Shown here: positions 1-6,682 of the stretch, in pieces
Layout: every line of letters begins with the position of its first letter
Position numbering within the stretch: position 1 is the first letter of the stretch
Source: Gp6-AA40 sp050742535
Lineage (GTDB): Bacteria; Acidobacteriota; Vicinamibacteria; Vicinamibacterales; UBA2999
Direction of reading: 5' to 3'
NCBI GenBank assembly: GCA_050742535.1
Contig: JBOGIQ010000185.1
Span: forward strand, 1 to 11,642
Length of the DNA stretch: 11,642 bases
Notes under the pieces: generated by a model
Told to the model about the DNA's origin: nothing
Databases searched by the model: none
The model's input: only the letters and a program-made list of their open reading frames with translations
Position numbers and translations under genes: made by a program

Positions 1-410
1 ACCACCGGCGCGGCGCCCTGCTTCAGTTCGACGAGTACGCCATGAGCGGCGGAGGGATGAATGAACGCGACCATCGAGCCCTCGGCGCCGGGCCGCGGCT
101 GCTCGTCAACGAGGCGGACTCCGCGAGTACGCAGTTGTTCGAGGGCGGCGTGGATGTCGTCCACGCGCAGCGTGATGTGGTGAAGCCCCGGTCCGCGCTT
201 CTCCACGTAACGCGCGATTGCGGAATCGCCGTTCGTGGGCTCGAGCAGTTCGAGGGCGGCCTGACCAGCGGGAATGAAGTGGGCGCGTACTCGCTGGCTG
301 GCGACCTCCTCGGGGATTTCGACGTGGAGGCCAAGCCCATCGCGATAGAAAGCCAGCGCCTCCTCGAGGTTCTCCACCGCGATGCCGACGTGGTCGAGGA
401 TCGCGCGCAT
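1..410 (-). CDS. mce: methylmalonyl-CoA epimerase (3' end beyond window)
   Basis: Interconverts the (S) and (R) epimers of methylmalonyl-CoA so that the product of propionyl-CoA carboxylase can be used by methylmalonyl-CoA mutase; cytosolic. The 136 visible residues begin MRAILDHVGIAV and form one vicinal-oxygen-chelate fold. Metal-site candidates are H7 in DHVGIAV, the histidines of GLHHITLRVDD (77-78) and E128 in VLVELKQ, matching the family pattern. The family is usually about 130-150 residues, so only a short tail is likely missing. The ATG follows the meaB stop directly (TAA then ATG with no gap), so translation is probably coupled to meaB. No separate Shine-Dalgarno is obvious. The meaB neighbour supports methylmalonyl-CoA epimerase over glyoxalase or another VOC enzyme. 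Confidence 0.93.
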   Translation of the reverse strand, partial: MRAILDHVGIAVENLEEALAFYRDGLGLHVEIPEEVASQRVRAHFIPAGQAALELLEPTNGDSAIARYVEKRGPGLHHITLRVDDIHAALEQLRTRGVRLVDEQPRPGAEGSMVAFIHPSAAHGVLVELKQGAAPV

Positions 411-1439
411 TTACAAATTCGCCGGGTCCGCGGCGTCGGATGCAGTCCGCCGCGGCACCCGGCCTACGCTGGCAATGAGCTCATCCACCGCCGAATACGG
501 ATCGAGCTCGCGCGCCGCAACGCGCTCGGCCATCCGCTCGATCGCGCCCGACGGCAGCGATGATTCGATGCGCCGCACAAGCTGGCGAGCCAGCAGCTCG
601 CGCAGCCGAACGCGCTGGCGTTCGCGCCGCCGCTCGGCCAGTCCGCCGGCTGATTGCTCGCGATAGCGCCGGATCTGCCGCCACAGTTCGTCGATCCCGA
701 TCGCGCGGGTCGCCTCTGTCTTCACAATCGGCGGCTTCCAGTCGCTGTCGCCTGGTTCCTTCCGCCTGAAGGCGGAAGCCACGTCGGCGGAAGCAGCGCC
801 CAGCGACAGATTCGCGGCGATCGCCTGCGCGGCCCGGTCGGCGCCTTCACGATCCGCCTTATTGACGACGAAGATGTCGCCGATTTCCATGATGCCGGCC
901 TTCATCGCCTGGACGTCGTCGCCAGCCCCCGGCGCGACGACCACGAGCGAGATATCGGCGGTCCGGACGATATCGACTTCGTCCTGGCCGACTCCGACCG
1001 TCTCGATGATGATGACGTCCGTTCCGGCCGCATCCAGCACGAGCGCAACGTCGCTCGCCGTCCGCGACAGCCCTCCGAGGTGGCCGCGTGTGGCCATGCT
1101 GCGGATGTACACGCCGGGGTCGGCCGCGTGGCCGGTCATGCGAACGCGATCGCCGAGGATCGCCCCGCCGGTAAACGGGCTCGTCGGGTCCACCGCGATG
1201 ATCCCGACCGTCTGACCCGATCGCCTGATCTCGGCGGTCAGGGCATCGACGAGCGTACTTTTGCCGGTTCCCGGCGCGCCGGTGACCCCGATCACATAGG
1301 CACGGCCGGTCTGCTGATAGATGCGCCCGATCAGCGCCGCCGCCTCCGGAGCTTCGTCCTCGATCAACGAAATCGCGCGCGCAATCGCCCGCGCCTCACC
1401 GGCACGCACGCCGTCGTGGAGTAACTCGCTAGGAGGCAA
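411..1439 (-). CDS. meaB: methylmalonyl-CoA mutase-associated GTPase MeaB (ArgK family)
   Basis: G3E-type P-loop GTPase that protects adenosylcobalamin-dependent methylmalonyl-CoA mutase and gates cofactor loading. Visible motifs: Walker A GAPGTGKS (54-61), DPTSP (84-88), the base-binding-side ETVGVGQDE (146-154) and NKAD (193-196); a basic helical C-terminal dimerisation region follows. The length of 342 is slightly above the roughly 330 usual for the family. The surplus lies around residues 214-230, where a palindromic DNA repeat encodes ASADVASAFRRKEPG just before the conserved WKPPIVKTEAT. The start is a TTG overlapping the 3' end of the acyl-CoA dehydrogenase by 11 bp; a GTG at 1409 is the main alternative and would shorten the N-terminus by ten residues. 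The operon with the epimerase supports the assignment. The mutase itself is not in the window. Confidence 0.95.
   Translation of the reverse strand: MPPSELLHDGVRAGEARAIARAISLIEDEAPEAAALIGRIYQQTGRAYVIGVTGAPGTGKSTLVDALTAEIRRSGQTVGIIAVDPTSPFTGGAILGDRVRMTGHAADPGVYIRSMATRGHLGGLSRTASDVALVLDAAGTDVIIIETVGVGQDEVDIVRTADISLVVVAPGAGDDVQAMKAGIMEIGDIFVVNKADREGADRAAQAIAANLSLGAASADVASAFRRKEPGDSDWKPPIVKTEATRAIGIDELWRQIRRYREQSAGGLAERRRERQRVRLRELLARQLVRRIESSLPSGAIERMAERVAARELDPYSAVDELIASVGRVPRRTASDAADPANL
759..793. repeat. small GC-rich palindrome inside meaB, encoding VASAFRRK
   Basis: A hairpin with an 8-bp stem, CTTCCGCC at 759-766 and GGCGGAAG at 771-778, with a TGAA loop. A further direct copy of GGCGGAAG lies at 786-793. 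Read on the minus strand in the meaB frame it encodes VASAFRRK. It falls where the family normally has a short variable loop, so it looks like an in-frame insertion of a dispersed palindrome. That it belongs to a dispersed repeat family is my recollection of similar peptide insertions in acidobacterial proteins, not something this window can show. Confidence 0.6.
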
Positions 1440-2604
1440 GCAGCTGCCGCGCGATGACGAGCCGCTGAATCTCGCTCGTCCCCTCGCCGATGGTGGTGAG
1501 CTTCACGTCGCGCAAATACTTCTCCGCCGGATAGTCCTTGATGAAGCCATAGCCGCCATGAATCTGGACGCCGTCCTCCGCGGCGCGCACCGCGATTTCG
1601 CTCGAATACAGCTTCGCCATCGCCGCCTCGAGCGTGGTGCGCTCGCCGGCATCCTTCATTGCGGCGGCGCGATACGTCATCAGCCGCGCGCCCTCGATAC
1701 GCACAAGGTTGTCCACCAGCTTGGCGCGGATGCTCTGAAACGTTCCGATCGGTTGTCCGAACTGTTCGCGTTCGAACGCATACGATCGCGCGGCGTCGTA
1801 CGCACCCTGTGCGAGTCCGACGGCGAGCGCGGCGATGCCGATGCGGCCGGCATCCAGCACCTGGAGGGCGTTGATGAACCCCTGTCCTTCCGCGCCAAGC
1901 AACTGACCGGCGGGGACGCGGCAATTCTCGAAGATCAGCTCACTCGTCTCGCTCGCGCGCATCCCCAGCTTGTTTTCCTTCTTGCCCGGCCGGAACCCCG
2001 GAGTGCCCTGCTCGACGATGAAGGCGGAGATGCCGCGGTTGCCTTTGGCGCGATTGGTGACGGCCATCACGACGAGGATGTCGCCGGTCCGGCCATGCGT
2101 GATGAACTGCTTCGAGCCGTTGATGACCCAGTCCGCGCCGTCACGAACGGCGGTCGTCCGCATCGCCGCGGCGTCGCTGCCGGACGACGACTCGGTCAGT
2201 CCCCAGGCCGCCAGCTTGTCGCCCGTCGCCAGCGGAACGAGATACGTCCTCCGCTGCTCTTCCGTGCCGAACATGAAGATGTGCGACGCGCCGAGGCCGT
2301 TGTGCGCGGCGATGGAGAGGCAGACGGACGGGTCGACACGCGCCAGCTCCTCGATGCACAGGCAGTAATCGACCGATGACATCCCGGCCCCACCGTATTC
2401 CTCGGGGAACTGGATCCCCATCAGTCCCAGGGCCGCGCACCTGGCGAGCAGTTCCCGCGGAAACTGCTGGGCCTCGTCCCATTCCATGACGTGGGGGCGC
2501 AGTTCCGTCTCCGCGAACTCCCGGACGCTGCTGCGAAGCAGCTCCTGATCCGATGAAAGAGATAGGTTCAAGGAGGTTCCGCGCCTTGTCGACGATCGTA
2601 CCAT
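1429..2604 (-). CDS. acyl-CoA dehydrogenase, short-chain (butyryl-CoA dehydrogenase-like)
   Basis: FAD enzyme that makes the trans-2-enoyl-CoA from an acyl-CoA and passes electrons to electron-transferring flavoprotein. Domains in order: N-terminal helical domain (FAETELRPHVMEWDE), beta domain with the FAD-binding WGLTESSSGSDAAAMRTTA and KQFITHG segments, and C-terminal helical domain with REQFGQPIGTFQSIRAKL, QIHGGYGFIKDYPAEKYLRD and IGEGTSEIQR. Glu374 in IGEGTSEIQ is the expected catalytic base. The ATG at 2604 has GAGGTG eight bases upstream. An in-frame TTG at 2571 would give the family-typical MNLSLSSDQELL start and 380 residues but has no ribosome site. The neighbours meaB and mce suggest branched-chain amino acid or short-chain fatty acid catabolism. 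The exact acyl substrate (butyryl, isobutyryl, 2-methylbutyryl) cannot be read from sequence alone. Confidence 0.93.
   Translation of the reverse strand: MVRSSTRRGTSLNLSLSSDQELLRSSVREFAETELRPHVMEWDEAQQFPRELLARCAALGLMGIQFPEEYGGAGMSSVDYCLCIEELARVDPSVCLSIAAHNGLGASHIFMFGTEEQRRTYLVPLATGDKLAAWGLTESSSGSDAAAMRTTAVRDGADWVINGSKQFITHGRTGDILVVMAVTNRAKGNRGISAFIVEQGTPGFRPGKKENKLGMRASETSELIFENCRVPAGQLLGAEGQGFINALQVLDAGRIGIAALAVGLAQGAYDAARSYAFEREQFGQPIGTFQSIRAKLVDNLVRIEGARLMTYRAAAMKDAGERTTLEAAMAKLYSSEIAVRAAEDGVQIHGGYGFIKDYPAEKYLRDVKLTTIGEGTSEIQRLVIARQLLAS
2571..2576 (+). promoter_or_regulatory. ribosome binding site deciding a TTG start
   Basis: AGGAGG, a perfect anti-16S match, nine bases before TTG at 2586 and 33 before the ATG at 2610. 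The spacing favours the TTG as the start of the barrel protein. The site lies antisense to the first codons of the acyl-CoA dehydrogenase. Confidence 0.6.
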
Positions 2605-3095
2605 TACGCATGCACCTCGTCCGGCCGCTTCTCGTCATTGTCCTGCTCCTGGGGTTCACGGCCCCGGCCTATGCCGATTTCACCTTCATCATCGGGTCGA
2701 ACCGGACCCCGTCCAGCCGGACGGCGAAAGGTTTTGCCGTGGGCGGCGGCGGGATGATCGCCACGGAATTCGAGTATGCGAACAACGGCGAGGATCTCGA
2801 CGACGAGGACGGGCCGACGCCAGGCCTGCGAACCTTCCTCGGCAACCTGCTGCTGCAGACGCCGTTTCCGGTGGCCGGATTTCAGCCGTACGGATTGGTG
2901 GGGACCGGCGTGTACCGCGAGACGCTGGATGCGCACCAGGAAACGGCGTGGGCGTTCCATAGCGGCGTCGGCGTGAAGCGGCGGATTTTCGGGCCGGTGA
3001 TGGTTCGCCTCGATTACCGCGTCCTGAAGCTGCGCGGCGAGCCGTTACACAGCAACGTCCATCGCGTGTATACGGGATTCCACGTCGCTTTCTGA
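2586..3095 (+). CDS. small exported outer-membrane beta-barrel-like protein
   Basis: Predicted outer-membrane barrel of about 169 residues; function unknown. The N-terminus has a basic stretch (MHLVRP), a hydrophobic core (LLVIVLLLGF) and a cleavage-like TAPAYA before DFTFIIG, a good signal peptide. The mature part alternates polar and hydrophobic residues in strand-like blocks (GMIATEFEYA, FQPYGLVGTGVYRE, FHSGVGVKRR, VMVRLDYRVLKLRG) and ends HRVYTGFHVAF; a terminal phenylalanine is typical of barrel proteins recognised by the BAM machinery. Start choice: TTG at 2586 has AGGAGG at 2571-2576 nine bases upstream, while ATG at 2610 has no ribosome site but would also keep the signal peptide. An ATG at 2553 is in frame but gives an unnaturally long leader. 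The gene is convergent with the next one, with 7 bp between stop codons. Confidence 0.75.
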   Translation: MSTIVPLRMHLVRPLLVIVLLLGFTAPAYADFTFIIGSNRTPSSRTAKGFAVGGGGMIATEFEYANNGEDLDDEDGPTPGLRTFLGNLLLQTPFPVAGFQPYGLVGTGVYRETLDAHQETAWAFHSGVGVKRRIFGPVMVRLDYRVLKLRGEPLHSNVHRVYTGFHVAF

Positions 3096-3102
3096 GGCAG
3101 TC

Positions 3103-3762
3103 TTACTTCGGCGGCTGGACCGGCTTCGCATCGAGCGGCGGCGCAGGAACCACCGGTTTCGGCGCGGCCGGCGGCGTCGGTGAGCCTCCATTGGGAGCTG
3201 CCGGCTGCTCCACCGCCACGAGGTTCGCGAGCGTCGGGCCGCCCCTCACCGATCCCGTGAAAAGCGCCCAGACCTCCTTCAATTTCGCGGCGTCAGGGAT
3301 GGCCGCCGCGAGAATAGGACCAAACGCATAGTCCACACATGGCACGGCGGGGTCGAGGACGAACCAGAAAAGCACGTCCTTGTTGGGCCCGACTTCGGCC
3401 ATCTTGAGGAATTTCCAGCCCTTGGCCTGCTCCGCAACTGTCTTGTCCGTGCTCGCCGCGATCGCCTCGCGCACGTAGCCGAGAAACTTCTCGAAGTCCG
3501 CAACCTTCGTTGCCTGCACCGGCTGGATCAGCACGCCGACAGGGGCGTTGAACATTCGCTCCGGCAGCCGTGCCGGAGGCGCGGGTGCGGGGCATGTCAC
3601 TGTTCCAGGAACGGGTTCCGGCGCGGGTGCCGCCGTCGCCGGCGCCGCCGGAGCGCCCGGTTGAGGGGCCTGTGGAGAGGCCTGTTGCGCGGCAAGTCCA
3701 GCGCCCAGGCTCATCGCAAGCGCCAGCGTTGCCCCTGCTCGGCTCAAATCGATCACGTCCAT
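3103..3762 (-). CDS. exported Pro/Ala-rich protein, paralogue of 3938-4444
   Basis: Unrecognised protein of 219 residues. A hydrophobic N-terminus (ATLALAMSLGAGLAA, then QQ) looks like a signal peptide, so the product is probably periplasmic or surface-exposed. Residues 28-66 are a Pro/Ala linker. A folded core covers about 75-185 (GVLIQPVQATKVADFEKFL, REAIAASTDKTV, KGWKFLKMAEVG, VLFWFVLDP, VDYAFGPILAAAI, LKEVWALFTGSV). Residues 186-219 are another Pro-rich tail. The core aligns without large gaps to the next gene upstream on this strand. The alternating strand-helix pattern suggests a dimeric alpha/beta-barrel-like fold, which is only an inference. Two cysteines (57, 142) could pair. The ATG at 3762 is directly adjacent to GGAG, so GTG at 3756, with a 6-base spacing, may be the true start. 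Confidence 0.75.
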   Translation of the reverse strand: MDVIDLSRAGATLALAMSLGAGLAAQQASPQAPQPGAPAAPATAAPAPEPVPGTVTCPAPAPPARLPERMFNAPVGVLIQPVQATKVADFEKFLGYVREAIAASTDKTVAEQAKGWKFLKMAEVGPNKDVLFWFVLDPAVPCVDYAFGPILAAAIPDAAKLKEVWALFTGSVRGGPTLANLVAVEQPAAPNGGSPTPPAAPKPVVPAPPLDAKPVQPPK

Positions 3763-3770
3763 CTCCGCTG

Positions 3771-3877
3771 GGTTGCCTAATTAGGTTGCCTGGGTTGCCT
3801 GGGTTGCCTGGGTGATTTGACGCAGGCTACCCAGCCACCTAGCTACCCAGGGCTACCCAATGCCACCCAGGCTACCC
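3771..3877. repeat. nonamer tandem repeat field in inverted arrangement
   Basis: The left half (3771-3813) holds four copies of a GGGTTGCCT-type nonamer, two of them perfect and adjacent. After a short spacer (GATTTGACGC), the right half (3823-3877) holds about five degenerate copies of the opposite orientation, built on GGCTACCCA. The halves are roughly complementary and could extrude as an imperfect hairpin. The field fills the space upstream of the 219-residue exported protein, so any promoter for that gene must lie in or across it. It has no coding potential I would credit. Confidence 0.75.
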
Positions 3878-3915
3878 AAAAAAAAGCCACGAGCGGCCGG
3901 TGGCCGCTCGTGGCT
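3878..3915 (-). terminator. intrinsic terminator of the 3938-4444 gene
   Basis: A perfect 14-bp stem (AGCCACGAGCGGCC at 3885-3898 with its complement at 3902-3915) and a 3-base loop, followed on the minus strand by eight T residues (A tract at 3878-3885). It starts 22 bp past the stop codon of the minus-strand gene ending at 3938 and is the textbook rho-independent layout for that strand. Confidence 0.9.
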
Positions 3916-3937
3916 CGAATTGTACGACGCGGCGAGT

Positions 3938-4444
3938 TTACTGGGCGCCACCCGCGGCCGCGGCCGGTGCTGCCGGCGCGCCAGCCGGGTTGTTGGCCGT
4001 GATCTGCGACAGCGCGCCCTTCAGCGCGCCCTTATAGAGGTCGTAAAACGCGCGCTTCTCGTCGTCCGACGACACCGCATAGACGATGTTGACGATCGAG
4101 TAGTCGGCGCCCTTCACCACCGGGCTGATGATGTGGATATACGTGCTGCTGGTGTCATTTGTCAGCGACTTCTGGCTTTTGACAACCTGCCAGCCGGCCA
4201 GCTGCTGCTTCGCCTCGGGAACGGTGGACTTGCCGAGCGCCTCTCTCAGCTTGGCGATTACCTGCTCGTATTCGGCATCCTTCCCCGGGTTCACGGCGTA
4301 CATCACGATGACGGTATCAGCGTTATACGTCGTCTTCTGAGGTGCGGCCGGCTGCGCCGCGGCCTCCTGCGCGTAGCCGTTCAGCGCAAAGGCCGGCAGA
4401 ACCAGCATCGCGCCAGCCACTACCATTCCCGACAGTCGTCGCAT
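3938..4444 (-). CDS. exported small protein, paralogue of 3103-3762
   Basis: Unrecognised protein of 168 residues. The start MRRLSGMVVAGAMLVLPAF, with ALNGYAQEA after it, is a standard signal peptide. A folded core follows (TVIVMYAVNPGKDAEYEQVI, KLREALGKST, LAGWQVVKS, STYIHIISPVVKGADYSIVNIVYAV, KRAFYDLYKGAL), then an Ala/Pro tail. The core shares with the downstream gene the K-x-x-(D/E)-(F/Y)-E, REA, GW, DY and (F/Y)xG positions in the same order, so they are duplicated genes that diverged. The first in-frame ATG (4450) is only two bases from GAGGAG, whereas the ATG at 4444 is eight bases away and is preferred. The gene lies 31 bp after hemW and has its own strong terminator, so it may be co-transcribed with hemW or be independent. 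Confidence 0.8.
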   Translation of the reverse strand: MRRLSGMVVAGAMLVLPAFALNGYAQEAAAQPAAPQKTTYNADTVIVMYAVNPGKDAEYEQVIAKLREALGKSTVPEAKQQLAGWQVVKSQKSLTNDTSSTYIHIISPVVKGADYSIVNIVYAVSSDDEKRAFYDLYKGALKGALSQITANNPAGAPAAPAAAAGGAQ

Positions 4445-4475
4445 GTGCATTTCTCCTCGGAAAAGCGCGGGTATC

Positions 4476-5618
4476 CTACCGTACGTGGGAACCCAGAAAT
4501 ACGGTCATTATTTCGTTGGCAAGAAGCATTCCTGCCCGGCTCAATTTCAGGCGGCGGTGATCATAGATCAAGAGCCCCGCATCGACGAACCGCTCCAGCT
4601 CCCCGCCATACTGCCGCCACAGATCCAGCCCGTATCGTGATCTTACCAAGTCGAGATCAATCCCTTCAGTCAGCCGCAGCCTAGTAAACAGCGCCTCCTC
4701 AATACCATCCTGTCGCGACAGGATTCGCCGCTCGGCGATGAGCTGTCCACCGCTGTGGACCGCGCCGATGTACTCGTGCGTGGCCGACACATTCCGCCAG
4801 CGGACCCCCCCTTGGGTGGAATGGGCACCCGGACCGAAGCCGACCCACTCGCCATCGGTCCAGTATTTGAGGTTGTGCCGCGAAGCGCGGCCATTTCGCG
4901 CCACATTGGAGATTTCGTATTGCTGGTACCCCGCTCGGTCGAGGCGTTCCATTGCCAGCAGGTACATCTCGGCCGCATCATCGTCGGCGGCCACGGTCCA
5001 CTTCGATTTCGCCATCGCATCCCGCAACGGTGAGTTGGGGTAAATCTCCAGCAGATACAGCGACGCATGCTCGGGGCCGAGCTCGATGAGCGAGTCGACC
5101 GACGCGAGCCATTCAGCAATCGACTGCTGCGGCAGCCACATCATGAGATCGATCGACACGTTGTCGAACCCTGCGGCGCGCGCCAGTCGGAACGCGTCGC
5201 GGGCGCGGCCGGCCGAGTGCAGCCTGCTCAACCGCTGCAGCTCGGCGTCGTTGAAGGATTGGACACCGAAGCTCAGTCGATTGATTCCAGCCGCCCGGAA
5301 TCCCGTCAGCCGTTCGGCCGTGACGCTTTCGGGATTGGCCTCGAGCGTGACCTCCGGATCATCCGAAAGGGCGAAGGCGTGCCGGCACGCATCGACGATC
5401 GCCCCGATTTCCTCCGGCTCGAGCAGCGAGGGCGTCCCGCCGCCAAAGAAGATGGTGTCGGCCGCGGCCGTGCCTGAGTCGCCCGCGCACCCGATTTCCT
5501 TCAGCACGGCGGCAACGTATTCGGTCTTCAACGCGTGGTCGAAGAGGCCGCGGTTGAACGTGCAGTAGTTGCAGATCGCGGAGCAGAAGGGGACGTGGAT
5601 GTAGAGGCCTAGTGCCAT
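4476..5618 (-). CDS. hemW: radical SAM protein HemW (heme chaperone, HemN-like)
   Basis: Cytosolic radical SAM protein. HemW members bind heme and are thought to deliver it to respiratory proteins; they are often misannotated as oxygen-independent coproporphyrinogen III oxidase. The 380-residue length fits HemW, not the longer HemN. The N-terminus MALGLYIHVPFC carries the CxxxCxxC iron-sulfur motif (C12, C16, C19 in CSAICNYCTF). FFGGGTPSLL, NPESVT, GINRLSFGVQSF and SIDLMMWLP are the SAM-binding and barrel segments. QYEISNVAR, NLKYW and FGPGAHS are HemW-type, and the C-terminal winged-helix-like part ends RAGMLLANEIMTVFL. The ATG at 5618 is chosen; an upstream TTG lies within a repeat. No Shine-Dalgarno is visible because a palindromic element abuts the start. 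It is the last gene of the dnaK-led cluster. Confidence 0.92.
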   Translation of the reverse strand: MALGLYIHVPFCSAICNYCTFNRGLFDHALKTEYVAAVLKEIGCAGDSGTAAADTIFFGGGTPSLLEPEEIGAIVDACRHAFALSDDPEVTLEANPESVTAERLTGFRAAGINRLSFGVQSFNDAELQRLSRLHSAGRARDAFRLARAAGFDNVSIDLMMWLPQQSIAEWLASVDSLIELGPEHASLYLLEIYPNSPLRDAMAKSKWTVAADDDAAEMYLLAMERLDRAGYQQYEISNVARNGRASRHNLKYWTDGEWVGFGPGAHSTQGGVRWRNVSATHEYIGAVHSGGQLIAERRILSRQDGIEEALFTRLRLTEGIDLDLVRSRYGLDLWRQYGGELERFVDAGLLIYDHRRLKLSRAGMLLANEIMTVFLGSHVR

Positions 5619-5620
5619 GG

Positions 5621-5703
5621 AATGCAAAATTCAAAATGCAAAATGCAAAATGGCGCGACTCGCCCGCAACCGTGTTTGCATCTTGCATTTTGCATTTTGC
5701 ATT
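5621..5703. repeat. AT-rich heptamer-built inverted repeat, copy 1
   Basis: Two arms, 5621-5646 and 5678-5703, are complementary at 24 of 26 positions. Each is built of a 7-bp unit TGCAAAA, with one TTCAAAA variant in the left arm. The 31-base centre is GC-rich and unrelated to the centre of copy 2. The element fills nearly all the space between the helicase loader and hemW: its right end supplies two bases of the helicase-loader TAA stop, and its left end is two bases from the hemW ATG. Its AT-rich composition contrasts sharply with the surroundings. Confidence 0.85.
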
Positions 5704-6562
5704 ACTGAGATCCAGCCCTCCCCCCACTCCACTTCAGATCGGCCTTCCCATCTCCGCGCTCGCCCGCGCGCATCTGGGCACGAACCTGTCCGCCGGTTCG
5801 CGCCGGCAGCGACGGCTTGCGGGACGCCTTATTGCGCGTTTTCCACAGGGCGACGAGGTCGTCAACCCCGCCGTTGGGCGGCAATTCGCGATAGTCGCCG
5901 CCGTCCAGATACAGGAATTCGCACATCTCGTGCAGCCGCGACCGCATGCGGAAGCCGATGCGGAACAGCAGCGAGTCGGGGTCAGTGTTGTCGGGGTTGT
6001 CGTCGTAGTTCGAGGTGAAGATCGTCGTCCGGCGCTCGCTGTAGCGGGAGTTCACGATCAGGTTGAGCGTTTCCTCCACCCATTCGGACGACTTTTCCGC
6101 GCCAAGGTCGTCGAGCACGAAGAGGTCGCACTCGATGACCGGCCGCAGGACGTCCATCTCGGCGGTGCGGTTCACCGGATCGTAGGTGCTGCGAATCACC
6201 CGCAGAAGGTCGCGTGTGTCGTAGAACAGGCCGCGCGCGCCGCGGGTCATGATCACCCGCCGCAGCACGGCCACGGCAAGGTGTGTCTTGCCGACGCCGG
6301 GCGGTCCCTGGAAGAAAAGCCCTTTGTCCGTGACCGGAAAGCTTTCGGCAAGCCGCGTCGCGTGCTGAAGCGCTTTGGTCAGCTGCTCGTTGTAGGCGGT
6401 GTAGTTGGTGAAGTCGCAATGCTGATACCGGCGCGGGATCCGCGCGTCCGCCAGCAGCCGTGCCGACGCGGACCCGCGCACGCAGTCGCAGCGCGTGACA
6501 CGGGAGATGCCATCGACTGTGACGGTTTTCCAGGTGGTGTCGTCGCAGATCGCGCAAGGCAC
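5702..6562 (-). CDS. DnaC/DnaI-family replicative helicase loader (AAA+ ATPase)
   Basis: Predicted AAA+ ATPase that loads the DnaB helicase, or a relative of IstB-type ATPases. A small N-terminal metal-site candidate C3-x2-C6 with C25-x-C27 precedes the ATPase domain, as in DnaI-like loaders. Walker A is GPPGVGKTH (86-94), Walker B LFVLDDLGAEK (147-157), sensor I TSNY (183-186), and the arginine-finger/box VII region RIGFRMRSRL (201-210). The 286 residues include a basic, low-complexity tail from about 245 that looks disordered. The start is GTG at 6562; an in-frame stop at 6574 excludes a longer form, and no ribosome site is seen. No IS21 transposase IstA is nearby, which argues against IstB. 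Palindromic repeats sit on both sides of the gene. Confidence 0.85.
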   Translation of the reverse strand: MPCAICDDTTWKTVTVDGISRVTRCDCVRGSASARLLADARIPRRYQHCDFTNYTAYNEQLTKALQHATRLAESFPVTDKGLFFQGPPGVGKTHLAVAVLRRVIMTRGARGLFYDTRDLLRVIRSTYDPVNRTAEMDVLRPVIECDLFVLDDLGAEKSSEWVEETLNLIVNSRYSERRTTIFTSNYDDNPDNTDPDSLLFRIGFRMRSRLHEMCEFLYLDGGDYRELPPNGGVDDLVALWKTRNKASRKPSLPARTGGQVRAQMRAGERGDGKADLKWSGGRAGSQ

Positions 6563-6580
6563 GGAACGATACTAACGCTG

Positions 6581-6669
6581 AAATACAAAATTCAAAATGC
6601 AAAATGCAAACACGAAATGCGTGCGCGCTCTCTTTTGCATTTTGCATTTTGTATTTTGTATTTTGTATT
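6581..6669. repeat. AT-rich heptamer-built inverted repeat, copy 2
   Basis: Left arm 6581-6610 and right arm 6633-6669, built of the same 7-bp unit as copy 1 with TGCAAAA, TACAAAA and TTCAAAA variants. About 27 bases pair with a single mismatch, and the right arm carries extra TTTTGTA units beyond the pairing. The centre differs from that of copy 1. It lies between hspR and the helicase loader, 18 bp upstream of the GTG start of the latter. Confidence 0.85.
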
Positions 6670-6682
6670 CGCGCGAGCGCGC

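Noticed and set aside
3771..3877. CRISPR array
   Set aside because: The 9-bp units are adjacent, without spacers of uniform length, and change orientation midway; no cas genes are nearby.
4476..5618. Oxygen-independent coproporphyrinogen III oxidase (HemN)
   Set aside because: The length, the CxxxCxxC context and the C-terminal part fit HemW, and the longer HemN N-terminal region is absent.
5621..6669. Composite transposon or IS21-type element with the DnaC-like gene as IstB
   Set aside because: No IstA transposase, no target-site duplication that I can see, and the bracketing sequences are each internally inverted repeats rather than one pair of terminal repeats.
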